From positions 1 through 64,000 of the forward strand of contig CANFVE010000002.1 of assembly GCA_947450365.1 (NCBI GenBank): a DNA stretch of 64,000 bases, in the 5' to 3' direction. The notes under the pieces are model-generated. The model made no database searches. It was given only the letters and a program-made list of their open reading frames with translations, and had not been told where the DNA came from. Numbering within the stretch: the stretch's first letter is position 1; every line of letters begins with the position of its first letter. Positions 1 through 9,807 of this stretch are shown here, in pieces. This stretch comes from Cytophagaceae bacterium (lineage in GTDB: Bacteria > Bacteroidota > Bacteroidia > Cytophagales > Spirosomataceae). The translations under genes were made by a program, and so were the position numbers.

Positions 1-963
1 GGTTTGGTCAGTGTGCAATTCGATTTCGAAGGCGATGCGGCCCATGCAGCCGGTGCGCCTTGGCGAGGGAAAAGTGCCTTGGATGCGGTGGAATTGATGG
101 ATATTGGTTGGAATTTCAAACGCGAACACCTAAAACCTACCCAGCGCTCACATTATGTGATTCCGGATGGGGGGGACCAACCGAACGTCGTGCCTTCTAA
201 AGCCTCCGTTTGGTATTATTTCCGCGAAAGAACCTATGAGGATATCCTTAAGAATTTCAAAGCTGGGATCAAAATCGCCGAAGGCGCCGCCATGATGACC
301 GATACCAAAATGACCTATCAAATGCTCGGAACCGCCTGGCCTGGCCATTTCAATAAACCCATGGCTGAGGCGATGTACAAAAATATTCAGCGCGTGGGGA
401 TGCCAACCTGGTCCGAAGACGACGAAAATTTAGCCCTAGCTGTTCAAAAACTCTTAGAAGCTCCCGCGAAAGATAACCAAGGAAAACCCATCTACGGCAT
501 GAAAAAAACCTTGGATACCTTGAAAGGATCGGTCCAATTTTCATGGGGCGGTGGCTCGGATGACATTGCGGATATTTCCTGGAATGTCCCGACGATCGTG
601 TTGCGCTATCCGGCCAACATCCACGGAACCAAAGGCCATCACTGGGGTGACGCTATCGCCATGGCCACACCGATTGCCCATAAGGGAACGTTGGCTGGCG
701 CAAAAGCCACGGCTTTGACGCTCGTGGATATGTTTACAAACCCGAGCATTTTAGCGAAGGCAAAGGAGTATTTCACCAACGTGCAAACGAAGGATCAAAA
801 ATACATTCCCTTCATCACCGAAAAAGATCCTGCCCCCATCCACCTGAACAAAGAAATCATGGATCAATACCGGGATAAAATGCGGCCTTTTTATTACGAC
901 CCAACGAAATATTCCACCTACCTAGAACAATTAGGGATTAAATACCCAACCTTATCCAAATAG
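1..963 (+). CDS. M20-family amidohydrolase (AbgB-like), 3' part only
   Basis: This is the C-terminal part of an M20-type metallo-amidohydrolase/aminoacylase. The reading frame is open from the first base of the window, so the TTG at base 4 in the ORF track is not a true start and the zinc-binding N-terminal half lies upstream. What is visible begins inside the dimerisation ('lid') domain (GDAAHAAGAPWRGKSALDA, typical of M20D/AbgB-like enzymes) and returns to the catalytic domain (WGGGSDDIADISW, HGTKGHHWGDA). These enzymes hydrolyse N-acyl or aminobenzoyl-glutamate type amide bonds; the substrate cannot be read here. The stop codon lies 5 bases before the M14 peptidase start, so the two probably form one peptide-degrading operon. 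Confidence 0.85.
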   Translation, partial: GLVSVQFDFEGDAAHAAGAPWRGKSALDAVELMDIGWNFKREHLKPTQRSHYVIPDGGDQPNVVPSKASVWYYFRERTYEDILKNFKAGIKIAEGAAMMTDTKMTYQMLGTAWPGHFNKPMAEAMYKNIQRVGMPTWSEDDENLALAVQKLLEAPAKDNQGKPIYGMKKTLDTLKGSVQFSWGGGSDDIADISWNVPTIVLRYPANIHGTKGHHWGDAIAMATPIAHKGTLAGAKATALTLVDMFTNPSILAKAKEYFTNVQTKDQKYIPFITEKDPAPIHLNKEIMDQYRDKMRPFYYDPTKYSTYLEQLGIKYPTLSK

Positions 964-968
964 CCTAC

Positions 969-3644
969 ATGAAAAAATACACACTTTTATTTGTTTGCCT
1001 TTCCTTTTTTGCCCTCGCGCAATCGATTCCAAGTCCAAAATCTCATTTTGGTTTTGCCATCGGGGATAATTACCACTTGGCTACGTTTACCCAAACGGAG
1101 GCCTATTTGAAAAAAATTGCCGGCGTTTCACCACGCATGAAATTACAATCCATCGGCAAAACCGAAGAAGGACGCAATCAATACATGGTTATCGTGTCCG
1201 ATCCGGCCAACATCAAAAACCTAGCCAAATACAAAGCCATCTCCCAAAAAATGGCCCGCGCCGAAGGTCTTTCAGAATCCGAAGCGAGTCAATTAGCCAA
1301 GGAGGGAAAAGCCGTCGTGTGGATCGACGGAGGCTTACACGCCACCGAAACCGTCGGAATTCACCAATGGATCGAAACGATGTATCAGTTTTTAACGCGA
1401 AATGATGAGGAAACCCAACGCATCTTGAAAAATACCATTATCCTCTTTGTGCATGCGAATCCGGATGGGCAGGAATTGGTTTCTTCGTGGTATATGCGGA
1501 ATGCGGATACTTTGAAACGTTCTTACGCAAATTTGCCACGCCTATACCAAAAGTACATTGGGCATGATAATAACCGTGATTTCTACATGATGAACATGAG
1601 CGAGTCGAAGAATATGAGTCGCCAACAATACATCGAGTGGATGCCACAATTCCTGTATAATCACCACCAAACCGGCCCGCAAGGAACCGTGGTGGCCGGA
1701 CCTCCTTATCGGGATCCCTTCAATTATGTCTACGATCCTTTATTAATCACGGGTATCGATGCTTTGGGGGCGGCGATGAGCAGTCGGCTTAATGCCGAGG
1801 GAAAACCAGGCTATACGATGAAAGGCGGTTCCGTGTATTCGACTTGGTGGAATGGCGGTTTGCGGACCACGGCCTATTACCACAATATCGTCGGGGTTTT
1901 AACCGAAATCATAGGAAGTCCCACGCCGATGAAAATTCCCTTGGTTCCACAGCGCTTAATCCCGAATAGTGGTTTGCCATTCCCGATTACGCCCCAAAAA
2001 TGGTTGTTCCGAAATTCGATCGACTATTCGATTTCAATGAATTATGCGATGCTAAATCATGCCGCGCGCTACAAAGATGAGGTGCTGATGAATATTTATA
2101 AGATGGGTCGGAAATCAATCGAAAATGGATCCAAGGATTATTGGACCCTTTCGCCCAAAAAAGTAGAATCGATCCAAGAATTGTACCGAACGGACATCAA
2201 GAATCCTGAGGCGCGGATAGATACCTTACCGATGGCCTATTATGCGAAGATTTATCAAAACCCGAGTTTGCGTGATCCACGTGCCTATGTAGTGCCGGCG
2301 AATCAAAGCACTTCGGCAGTGGCGTTTATCAATATTCTGATTCAAAGTGGCATTCGGATTGAAAAAGCAACAACCTCTTTTCAGATCGCAGGGAATTCGT
2401 ATCCGGCAGGTTCTTATGTGGTAAAAACGAATCAGGCTTTCCGTCCGCATGTGTTGGATATGTTTGAACCTCAAGACCATCCCAATGATTTTTTATATCC
2501 AGGCGGACCTCCGGTACGTCCCTATGATGCGGCGGGTTGGACACCGGCGTATACGATGGGGGTGAAATTTGATCGGATATTGGAGGCCGTGGATGGGCCG
2601 TTTGAGACCTTGCCTTATGGGGTTTTGGAAAAAGCGGCAGGAGGATTTCCAACGGGTAATTTTGCTTATTATGGCTTTCCTACCTTGGATAATGCTTCCT
2701 TTACATTGGTCAATGAGGCTTTGAAGGCGGGATTGGAAGTAACGAAAAATAAGGATCATTTTGTGGTTAAATCTACGGATGCGGCGAAAAAAATATTGGC
2801 AGAGGCTTCGTTGACATATGGGATTCAAGTGCAGGGTTTGTCGGCGAGCTCGGCGACGATTCCAGTGAAAACGCGTCGGATTGCTTTGTGGGATACGTAT
2901 GGCGGGTCCATGTCGGCCGGCTGGGTGCGTTGGATTTTAGAACAGCATCATTTTACGTTTAGCCTTTTATATGCCAAAGAAATCGATTTAGTGAATTTAA
3001 AATCAAAATATGATGTGATCGTCTTTATGGGTGGAGCGATTCCGGGCTTAAAGGGCCAAGCGCTTAATCGGGAGGAGTATGAAAAAGAACCAAATGAAGC
3101 GGAAATTCCAGCGGAATATCATGCGCAAATGGGCAAGATTACGGTGAAGTCCATTCCGTCTTTAAAGGCCTTTTTGGAAGCGGGAGGGGATATTGTGACG
3201 ATTGGTTCCAGTGCTAATTTGGCCTATCATCTAGGTTTGCCGGTGCGGAATGCTTTGGTGGAAATGGTCGCGGGCAAGGAGCGTAATTTGCCGGGTGAGA
3301 AATTTTATATTCCAGGCAGTGTGATGCAGGTGGCAGTGGATCCGGATACGCGGGCGAACTGGGGAATGCCAGCGAAAGCTGATGTGTATTTTAGTATGAG
3401 CCCGGTGTTTAAATTGCAGCCGGATGCGGTTGCCCAACAGGTTTTAAAACCCTTGGCTTGGTATGCATCAGACAAAACCTTACGTAGCGGATGGGCCTAT
3501 GGTCAGGCCTATTTACAGGATGGCGTGGCGGCGTTTGAGGCGAAAGTTGGCACCGGTAAATTATTCGTCTATGGACCTGAAATCACCTTCCGTGGTCAGA
3601 CGCATAGTACGTTTAAATTATTGTTCAATCAATTGTATCAATAA
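969..3644 (+). CDS. M14-family zinc carboxypeptidase with GATase-like C-terminal domain, secreted
   Basis: A large secreted metallopeptidase of 891 residues. A signal peptide (MKKYTLLFVCLSFFALAQ) precedes the M14 carboxypeptidase domain. The zinc motif H-x-x-E is seen in GGLHATETVG, the substrate-binding segment in HANPDGQE, a further zinc-type His in YNHHQTGP, and a candidate catalytic Glu in GVLTEIIGS. The C-terminal third (from about residue 640, RRIALWDTYGGSMSAGW) has the Rossmann-like look of the class I glutamine-amidotransferase-like domain that often follows M14 domains in Bacteroidota; no obvious catalytic triad was identified there. It probably trims peptides in the periplasm or outside the cell. 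It lies 5 bases downstream of the M20 amidohydrolase and is probably co-transcribed with it. Confidence 0.88.
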   Translation: MKKYTLLFVCLSFFALAQSIPSPKSHFGFAIGDNYHLATFTQTEAYLKKIAGVSPRMKLQSIGKTEEGRNQYMVIVSDPANIKNLAKYKAISQKMARAEGLSESEASQLAKEGKAVVWIDGGLHATETVGIHQWIETMYQFLTRNDEETQRILKNTIILFVHANPDGQELVSSWYMRNADTLKRSYANLPRLYQKYIGHDNNRDFYMMNMSESKNMSRQQYIEWMPQFLYNHHQTGPQGTVVAGPPYRDPFNYVYDPLLITGIDALGAAMSSRLNAEGKPGYTMKGGSVYSTWWNGGLRTTAYYHNIVGVLTEIIGSPTPMKIPLVPQRLIPNSGLPFPITPQKWLFRNSIDYSISMNYAMLNHAARYKDEVLMNIYKMGRKSIENGSKDYWTLSPKKVESIQELYRTDIKNPEARIDTLPMAYYAKIYQNPSLRDPRAYVVPANQSTSAVAFINILIQSGIRIEKATTSFQIAGNSYPAGSYVVKTNQAFRPHVLDMFEPQDHPNDFLYPGGPPVRPYDAAGWTPAYTMGVKFDRILEAVDGPFETLPYGVLEKAAGGFPTGNFAYYGFPTLDNASFTLVNEALKAGLEVTKNKDHFVVKSTDAAKKILAEASLTYGIQVQGLSASSATIPVKTRRIALWDTYGGSMSAGWVRWILEQHHFTFSLLYAKEIDLVNLKSKYDVIVFMGGAIPGLKGQALNREEYEKEPNEAEIPAEYHAQMGKITVKSIPSLKAFLEAGGDIVTIGSSANLAYHLGLPVRNALVEMVAGKERNLPGEKFYIPGSVMQVAVDPDTRANWGMPAKADVYFSMSPVFKLQPDAVAQQVLKPLAWYASDKTLRSGWAYGQAYLQDGVAAFEAKVGTGKLFVYGPEITFRGQTHSTFKLLFNQLYQ

Positions 3645-3694
3645 ACAAAAAAGCAAGGCATAAAATTTAATATGAATTCTAAGGTTCAAGCAAT

Positions 3695-3702
3695 TAGCTT
3701 TG
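3695..3702 (+). promoter_or_regulatory. Candidate Bacteroidota -7 box (TAGCTTTG) for the alpha/beta hydrolase
   Basis: TAGCTTTG matches the Bacteroidota -7 consensus TAnnTTTG exactly and lies 20 bases before the ATG at 3722. No clear -33 TTTG element was found at the usual spacing, so this rests on the -7 box alone. Confidence 0.4.
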
Positions 3703-3721
3703 TAATCGATAAAATCCGCAC

Positions 3722-4657
3722 ATGAAAAAAATACTTGCCTATATATTGGCTAGCCTATTGGCTATGATTTGTTTGATCGGCATCGTCTTTTTTGAGAAAG
3801 ATGTCCCCTTGGCGGATTTGAAACCCCTGTATGCGAATGAACATTCCAAATTCATTCCGATACTAGGCATGGATGTGCATGTGCGGGATGAGGGCCCTTT
3901 GACGGATTCGATACCCTTGATTTTATTGCATGGGATGTCGTCCTCCCTGAATACCTGGGACAGCGTGGCCTATTATCTAAAAGATCAAAGACGTGTCATT
4001 AGCGTGGATTTGCCTGGTTTTGGAATGACGGGGCCGAACCCGGTGAATGTCTATAATTTCAAGGTCTATAATCAGTTTTTGGATTCCTTGACGGCTCGCT
4101 TGGGCATCGATCGATTTGTGCTGGCTGGAAATTCGATGGGCGGAGCGATTTCTTGGCATTATGCGGTGACGCATCCGAATCGCTTGAAACAATTAGTGCT
4201 CATCGATGCGGCTGGATATCCCAAAACCAAGGAAAAGGGAAGTTTGGGATTTTTGATTGCTTCGACCCCCATATTGAATAATTTATTGCTCTATTTTACG
4301 CCCAAAACACTGGTTCGCAAAAGTTTGGAATCGATCTATTTTGATCAATCCCGAGTAACAGACGAGCAAGTGACTCGCTTTCATGACATCGTGGTGCGCG
4401 AGGGAAATCGGGCAGCGGCTTTGGAAATATTCAAACATGGATTTGGAAAACCAACGGAAAAAATCAGCGACGTCAACGTACCCACGCTGATTCTGTGGGG
4501 CGATCATGATGTTGTGATTGATGTATCGAATGCGGATCGCTTTGAAAAAGATATCCCGGGAAGTAAAAAAGTGATTTTTCCCAAGGTGGGTCATGTGCCC
4601 ATGGAAGAAATTCCCCAACGTGTAGCACAAGAAATTAAAACCTTTGTCCAACCTTAA
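3722..4657 (+). CDS. Alpha/beta-fold hydrolase, membrane-anchored or secreted
   Basis: A 311-residue alpha/beta hydrolase with one hydrophobic N-terminal segment (about residues 4-23) that acts as a signal anchor or uncleaved signal. The fold is clear from the oxyanion-hole motif (LLHGMSSS), strand 4 (VDLPGFGMTGP), the nucleophile elbow GNSMGG with Ser138, a late Asp in LWGDHD, and a His in VGHVPMEE. It resembles haloperoxidase/BPHD-type carboxylesterases; the substrate cannot be told. The metallophosphoesterase gene starts 1 base after the stop codon, so the two are probably expressed together. The TAGCTTTG box upstream is a likely promoter element. Confidence 0.85.
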   Translation: MKKILAYILASLLAMICLIGIVFFEKDVPLADLKPLYANEHSKFIPILGMDVHVRDEGPLTDSIPLILLHGMSSSLNTWDSVAYYLKDQRRVISVDLPGFGMTGPNPVNVYNFKVYNQFLDSLTARLGIDRFVLAGNSMGGAISWHYAVTHPNRLKQLVLIDAAGYPKTKEKGSLGFLIASTPILNNLLLYFTPKTLVRKSLESIYFDQSRVTDEQVTRFHDIVVREGNRAAALEIFKHGFGKPTEKISDVNVPTLILWGDHDVVIDVSNADRFEKDIPGSKKVIFPKVGHVPMEEIPQRVAQEIKTFVQP

Positions 4658-4658
4658 T

Positions 4659-5576
4659 ATGGCTCGTTATCTTCTCGTATTCCTATTTTTAAGTCTTCAG
4701 CTTCCCGCTCAAAACAAGAAATTTAGTTTCATTGCTTTCGGGGATATGCCCTATCGAGTGCCGGAAGATTATCCGAAATTCGAACGGGTTATTCAGCGAA
4801 TCAATCAAGAAAAACCCGCATTCACCGTGCATGTGGGTGATTTTAAATCAGGTTCATCGCTCTGTTCGAATGACTATTTTGAGCGGATGAGAACCTATTT
4901 CACGACGTTCGAACAAGCGATGGTATATACGCCGGGGGACAATGAATGGACGGATTGCGATCGGAAATTGGCCGGGGAATATGTGCCGGAGGAACGCTTA
5001 TCTGTCTTACGAAAGCTATTTTTTGCGAAACCTGTGAGTTTTGGGAAAAAGCCTATGAAGCTATTTTCTCAGGCGCAAATCCCAGGTTATGAGACTTATG
5101 TGGAAAACAATGCCTGGACGTATGAGGGGATACAATTTGCGACGATTCATTTAGTCGGCTCGAATAATCATTTCAAACCCGATTCCTTGGCGAATGTGGA
5201 ATTTGTGGGCAGGGAAAAGGCGAATTTAGCCTGGTTGGATTATTTATTTGCGCAAGCGGAAAATCAAAAGGCCATTGTTTTGGTGACCCAAGCGGATATG
5301 TTTTACATGGGCATGAAGCCGAGCAAGGGATTTGAGAAAATCGTGGACAAATTAACCGTCCTAAGTCAGGCCTATAAAAAACCGGTTTTGTGGGTGAATG
5401 GTGATTCGCATCGTTTCATCACGGATAAACCACTGCTGATCAATAATCAAAAAGTCACGGTGATGAATTTCACGCGGGTACAGGTTTTTGGCGATGGCGA
5501 AATGGCGGCGGTGAAAATTACCTATGATCCGAAGGCTTCGCAGTTGTTCGTGGTGGAGCAATTGATGATTGATTAA
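4659..5576 (+). CDS. Secreted calcineurin-like metallophosphoesterase
   Basis: A metallophosphoesterase of about 305 residues. The ATG at 4659 is preferred to the TTG at 4644 given in the ORF track because it starts directly at a signal peptide (MARYLLVFLFLSLQLPAQ) and lies 1 base after the previous stop codon. Metal-ligand motifs in order are FGDMPY, HVGDFKSGSS, GDNEWTDC and a late GDSHRF. These fit the dinuclear metallophosphoesterase fold, although the final His block is shortened compared with classical calcineurin-like enzymes. Cys residues after the second motif (SLCS, TDCDR) may form disulfides in the periplasm. The substrate is unknown. Confidence 0.8.
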   Translation: MARYLLVFLFLSLQLPAQNKKFSFIAFGDMPYRVPEDYPKFERVIQRINQEKPAFTVHVGDFKSGSSLCSNDYFERMRTYFTTFEQAMVYTPGDNEWTDCDRKLAGEYVPEERLSVLRKLFFAKPVSFGKKPMKLFSQAQIPGYETYVENNAWTYEGIQFATIHLVGSNNHFKPDSLANVEFVGREKANLAWLDYLFAQAENQKAIVLVTQADMFYMGMKPSKGFEKIVDKLTVLSQAYKKPVLWVNGDSHRFITDKPLLINNQKVTVMNFTRVQVFGDGEMAAVKITYDPKASQLFVVEQLMID

Positions 5577-5624
5577 CGAGTTAGCCTCCTTTTACGCGGA
5601 TTCATTTTATGTAAACTTGGTCAT

Positions 5625-7292
5625 ATGTCTTTCAAAAAAATAAGTTTCCTGTTTTTGTTGCTCGTTGCATGGGCAAGCCATGGGCAAGATCAGGCAAAAA
5701 TTCGGGTGGATGTAGCCAAAACCAAGGATGCAATGAAGCCCATTTATGCATGGTTTGGCTATGATGAACCCAATTACACCTACATGAAAGACGGCAAAAA
5801 ATTGTTGTCTAAAATAGCTGCCTTAAGTCCGGTGCCTGTGTATGTGCGGGCGCACAGTTTATTGGTCACGGGGGATGGGGTTCCGGGTTTAAAATGGGGC
5901 TCAACAAATGCCTACACCGAGGATGCCCAAGGAAATCCCATCTATGATTGGACGATAATCGATAAGATTTTTGATACCTATGTCCAACGAGGCATGAAAC
6001 CCTTGGCACAAATCGGATTTATGCCGGAGGCCCTTTCCACGCATCCGGTACCGTACAAACATTTTTGGAAACCAGGGGATAATTACAATGACATTTATAC
6101 CGGTTGGGCTTATCCGCCCAAAGACTATCAAAAATGGGCAGAATTAGTTTATCAGTGGGTCAAACACAGCGTGGCCCGCTATGGTCAGAAAGAAGTGGAA
6201 AGTTGGTACTGGGAGGTGTGGAATGAACCGAATTCGGCCTATTGGAAGGGAAGCCAAGCGGAATTTTTTAAATTATACGATTATTCAGCGGATGCGGTGA
6301 AAAGGGCATTGCCAACGGCTAAAATTGGGGGGACTGATATCACGGGCAACGGCATGAAATTCCAAGATGCCTTTCTAAAACATTGCTTGTTTGACACCAA
6401 TTATGTCACCCAAAAAATAGGTTCGCCGCTGGATCTCATTTTATTTCATGCCAAAGGTTCCCCGAAATTAGATCAAGGTAGGGTAGTCATGAGTGCAAGG
6501 GCCCAACTCAAAAACATCGAGGATAATTTAAAGGTAATCCAAGCCTATCCACAATTGAAAAAATTACCGATTATTATCGGGGAATCAGATCCGGAAGGTT
6601 GCGCCGCCTGCGGCATGGCCACGAGCCCTCAAAATGCCTATCGAAATGGAACGATGTATTCGAGCTACACGGCGGCGACTTTTGCGCGGAAGTATGAATT
6701 AGCTAAAAAATATGAGGCGAATTTAATGGGTGCGGTGACATGGGCCTTTGAATTTGAAAACCAGCCATGGTTTTATGGTTTTCGGGATTTGGCAACCAAT
6801 GGCGTGGATAAGCCGGTATTGAATGTTTTTCGGATGTTTGGGAAGATGCAAGGGGATTTTGTGGAGGCGAGTTCGGACCATGCCTATTCGTTGCAAATGG
6901 CCTTGGATTCAAGCTTCCGGGGGGAAAAAACTGATATCGGAACGCTGGCTACACGGCAAAAAAATACTGCCTCGGTTATGCTTTGGAATTACCATGATGT
7001 GGATAAAAAGGGGGAATCGACCCTGGTTTCCCTGGAAATAGCGGGCTTACCTGTGAGCTCGGCTACCCTGATGCATTATCGAATTGATGATGAACATAGC
7101 AATAGCTATGAAGTTTGGAAAAAAATGGGTTCGCCGAAGGAACCTACGGCGGGTCAGATAGCTGAGCTTGAAAAAGCGGGGCAATTGACCCCATTTAGCA
7201 AGCCCCAAAAAGTTTCGATTTCAAAAGGTCGATTAAGCTTATCGACCGATTTGCCTCGGCAAGCGGTGGATTTATATCAGGTGAGTTGGTAA
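5625..7292 (+). CDS. GH39-type glycoside hydrolase (beta-xylosidase/iduronidase family), secreted
   Basis: A 555-residue secreted glycosidase. A signal peptide (SFLFLLLVAWASHGQ) is followed by a TIM-barrel domain with the clan GH-A pattern of family 39. The acid/base Glu201 sits in EVWNEPN and the probable nucleophile Glu320 in IIGESDPEG. A beta-sandwich occupies roughly the last 150 residues. Family 39 covers beta-xylosidases, alpha-L-iduronidases and related retaining enzymes; the exact substrate cannot be chosen from sequence alone. It stands alone between a metallophosphoesterase and a TonB receptor. TAAACTTG at 5612 is a weak, one-mismatch -7-like sequence very close to the start. Confidence 0.85.
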   Translation: MSFKKISFLFLLLVAWASHGQDQAKIRVDVAKTKDAMKPIYAWFGYDEPNYTYMKDGKKLLSKIAALSPVPVYVRAHSLLVTGDGVPGLKWGSTNAYTEDAQGNPIYDWTIIDKIFDTYVQRGMKPLAQIGFMPEALSTHPVPYKHFWKPGDNYNDIYTGWAYPPKDYQKWAELVYQWVKHSVARYGQKEVESWYWEVWNEPNSAYWKGSQAEFFKLYDYSADAVKRALPTAKIGGTDITGNGMKFQDAFLKHCLFDTNYVTQKIGSPLDLILFHAKGSPKLDQGRVVMSARAQLKNIEDNLKVIQAYPQLKKLPIIIGESDPEGCAACGMATSPQNAYRNGTMYSSYTAATFARKYELAKKYEANLMGAVTWAFEFENQPWFYGFRDLATNGVDKPVLNVFRMFGKMQGDFVEASSDHAYSLQMALDSSFRGEKTDIGTLATRQKNTASVMLWNYHDVDKKGESTLVSLEIAGLPVSSATLMHYRIDDEHSNSYEVWKKMGSPKEPTAGQIAELEKAGQLTPFSKPQKVSISKGRLSLSTDLPRQAVDLYQVSW

Positions 7293-7400
7293 CGGGTCGG
7301 GAACAAATTTTCATCGATGAAATGGAATTGTTGGTCGGTTTATCCATCCATTGCCTAAAATTTCGCGTACCTTCGGTTTTTACATTCGCCGACTTCCTTC

Positions 7401-9803
7401 ATGAAAAAATATTTACTTCTTATCTTCCTTTTGCTATGGCTGATTCCTAATGTTCTGGTTGCTCAAACCATTACTGTTTCAGGTATCGTCGCCGATCAAT
7501 CGAGTCATTCCGCCATGGGTTACGTAAATGTCATCCTCAAAAAAGCTTCAGATAGTTCTTTTGTCACAGGAACCATAAGCGGAGAGGATGGACGGTTTAA
7601 ACTGCAAGCAAAACCGGGTCGCTATGTTTTAAATATCAGTTTTACGGGCTATGTTACCCGGAAAATGCCCCTATTCGTTGGAAGTCTTTCAGAGTTTTTG
7701 GACCTATCTACGATTGAAATTCAATCTTCCTCGAAAGAATTGGTCGAAATTACCGTAACTGCCAAACGGGATGAACTGGACACCAAAATGGATAAAAAAT
7801 CCTTTGCCGTGGATAATAACATCGCACAGGCCGGGGGTTCCGTGCTCCAAGTCATGCAAAATCTACCCGGCGTGACGGTCCAAGAAGGTAAAATTAATCT
7901 GCGCGGGAGTAGCCAAGTGGCCGTGCTTGTCGACGGGAAACAAACCGCCCTAACTGGTTTTGGCACCCAAGCCAGCCTAGACAATATTCCCGCTTCCGCC
8001 ATCGATAAAATCGAAATTATCAATAATCCCAGTGCCAAATACGACGCCAATGGACAAGCCGGAATTATTAACATCATCTTCAAAAAAAGCAAACAAGAAG
8101 GCTTTAATGGCAAAGCCAGCCTAAGCACTGGCCTCGGTGCGCTTTGGATTAAAAAGGCAAATTTGCCTACGATTCGCGATCAGTTTACCGCAACGCCCAA
8201 AATGAATCCCTCACTTTCCTTAAGTTACCGCGGGAAAAAATTCAGCACTTTTTTTCAAGGGGATTATAACTACACGCCTACGCTCAACAAAAACGAATTC
8301 GTCACCCGGACCTATGATACAGGGGAGGTGATACGCCAACAAACCAAGCGAAACCGTCGGACCACCATCGGTACCCTCATGACCGGATTCGATTACCGCC
8401 CATCTGAACAAAATCTCTTCACCACCTCCGTCCTTTTTAGCTCTGAAAAGATCTTGGATGATGGCGATGAACCTTTTTTCAATCAGGATTTGAGTACTCG
8501 AAAAAGGCTATGGCAATTCCTGGAAGACGAATTAAAAACAACGGTAACAGCTACTTCCTCTTTTCAGCATAAATTCAAAGAAGCCGGCCATACGCTTCAA
8601 TTAGGCCTAAATTACACCTGGCATCAGGAGGATGAAAAGTATTTTTTTACGAATATCTATCCGACCTATACGGGTTTGGATGCGTTTAAATTAATGTCGG
8701 ATGAAAATGTCACCGACTTCACGTTGGATTACGTACGGCCCCTTCGCTACGGTCGGGTAGAAGCCGGGATTAAATATCGGTATCGATTTATCCCGACGAG
8801 CATGTTGTTCATCCCCGGATTGAATTCACCCTTGGATGTATCAGCGGGTGGCTGGGCCGATTATAAAGAAAATATTCCAGCACTTTACAGTAATTATGTT
8901 CTTGAAAATGAGAGGTTTGAGCTGGAGGCCGGCTTGCGGATGGAATTTGTGAATGTGCATTATGACATCGATCCGAAGCACAATACCTATAAAAGCGATG
9001 GCTATTCCTATGCACAACCTTTTCCTAACATGCGCCTTGGATATAAGTTGGATGATGCCAATAAACTGACTTTTTCATTTAATCGCCGCGTAGACCGGCC
9101 GGCTGAATTAGACATACGTGTTTTTCCAAAATACGATGATGCGGAGATTGTCAAAGTGGGGAATCCGGCCCTGAAACCTCAATTTACGAATTCCTTGGAA
9201 CTTGGGTTTAAGCGTAATGTGGTCAAAGGTTATTTGTATTCGGCCTTATTTCATCGAATGTCAGACGCGACGATTACCCGGATTGCAAGTACCTTGCCGG
9301 GAACGACTTTGATTTATCATGTCATGCAAAATGCCGGACATAGTATGAATTCTGGCGTAGAAATGTTGTGGTCACAGGAAGTTTCCAAGGCCTTTAGTTT
9401 TCAATTTAATTTAATTGCCTATCGAAATCAAATCGATGCATTTTCGGTATTTAATCTGTATCCTCGGCCAAATTCCTATACCTCAGAAACCCAAGAAATT
9501 TATTCCGGAAGTGTCAAATGGAACGGATTAATCTCCTTGCCGAATCAATGGAACGCGCAGTTTTCTGCCGTGTATTTAGCGCCTGATTTGATACCGCAAG
9601 GAAAAATAGGTCAACGCTTTTCATTTGATCTCGGTTTGAAAAAATCAGTGAATCAAGGGAAGGGGGAATATTTTATCAATGCTACAGATTTATTGAATTC
9701 CATGGTGATTCGAAAAGATATTCAAGGAAAAGATTTTAACTTGCAGAGTGCCGATTATTACGAGACGCAAGTTATTCGAATCGGATTCGCTCAAAAATTC
9801 TAA
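7401..9803 (+). CDS. TonB-dependent receptor, outer-membrane beta-barrel family
   Basis: An 800-residue outer-membrane receptor. After the signal peptide (LLLIFLLLWLIPNVLVAQ) come a carboxypeptidase-regulatory-like domain (about residues 25-105, VSGIVADQSSHSAMGYVNV), a plug domain (about 115-220, LQVMQNLPGVTVQEGKINLRG, NPSAKYDANGQAGIINII) and a long beta-barrel ending in the outer-membrane signature RIGFAQKF. It fits the 'outer membrane beta-barrel family' group of TonB receptors and not SusC, and no SusD gene lies next to it. The esterase gene starts 4 bases downstream, so the two probably work on the same substrate, for example a siderophore or an ester-bearing sugar. The substrate is inferred, not shown. 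Confidence 0.9.
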   Translation: MKKYLLLIFLLLWLIPNVLVAQTITVSGIVADQSSHSAMGYVNVILKKASDSSFVTGTISGEDGRFKLQAKPGRYVLNISFTGYVTRKMPLFVGSLSEFLDLSTIEIQSSSKELVEITVTAKRDELDTKMDKKSFAVDNNIAQAGGSVLQVMQNLPGVTVQEGKINLRGSSQVAVLVDGKQTALTGFGTQASLDNIPASAIDKIEIINNPSAKYDANGQAGIINIIFKKSKQEGFNGKASLSTGLGALWIKKANLPTIRDQFTATPKMNPSLSLSYRGKKFSTFFQGDYNYTPTLNKNEFVTRTYDTGEVIRQQTKRNRRTTIGTLMTGFDYRPSEQNLFTTSVLFSSEKILDDGDEPFFNQDLSTRKRLWQFLEDELKTTVTATSSFQHKFKEAGHTLQLGLNYTWHQEDEKYFFTNIYPTYTGLDAFKLMSDENVTDFTLDYVRPLRYGRVEAGIKYRYRFIPTSMLFIPGLNSPLDVSAGGWADYKENIPALYSNYVLENERFELEAGLRMEFVNVHYDIDPKHNTYKSDGYSYAQPFPNMRLGYKLDDANKLTFSFNRRVDRPAELDIRVFPKYDDAEIVKVGNPALKPQFTNSLELGFKRNVVKGYLYSALFHRMSDATITRIASTLPGTTLIYHVMQNAGHSMNSGVEMLWSQEVSKAFSFQFNLIAYRNQIDAFSVFNLYPRPNSYTSETQEIYSGSVKWNGLISLPNQWNAQFSAVYLAPDLIPQGKIGQRFSFDLGLKKSVNQGKGEYFINATDLLNSMVIRKDIQGKDFNLQSADYYETQVIRIGFAQKF

Positions 9804-9807
9804 ACCT

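Noticed and set aside
1-963. TTG at base 4 as a true start
   Set aside because: The frame is open from base 1 and the protein begins in the middle of the M20 dimerisation domain.
2329-2828. Overlapping minus-strand ORFs of about 110 aa inside the M14 gene
   Set aside because: They show no domain or signal and lie inside a well-supported gene on the other strand.
5612-5619. TAAACTTG as the GH39 promoter
   Set aside because: It has one mismatch, and its position would put the transcription start at or after the ATG.
7401-9803. SusC of a polysaccharide utilisation locus
   Set aside because: There is no SusD next to it, it is shorter than SusC, and its plug and barrel fit the outer-membrane beta-barrel receptor family.
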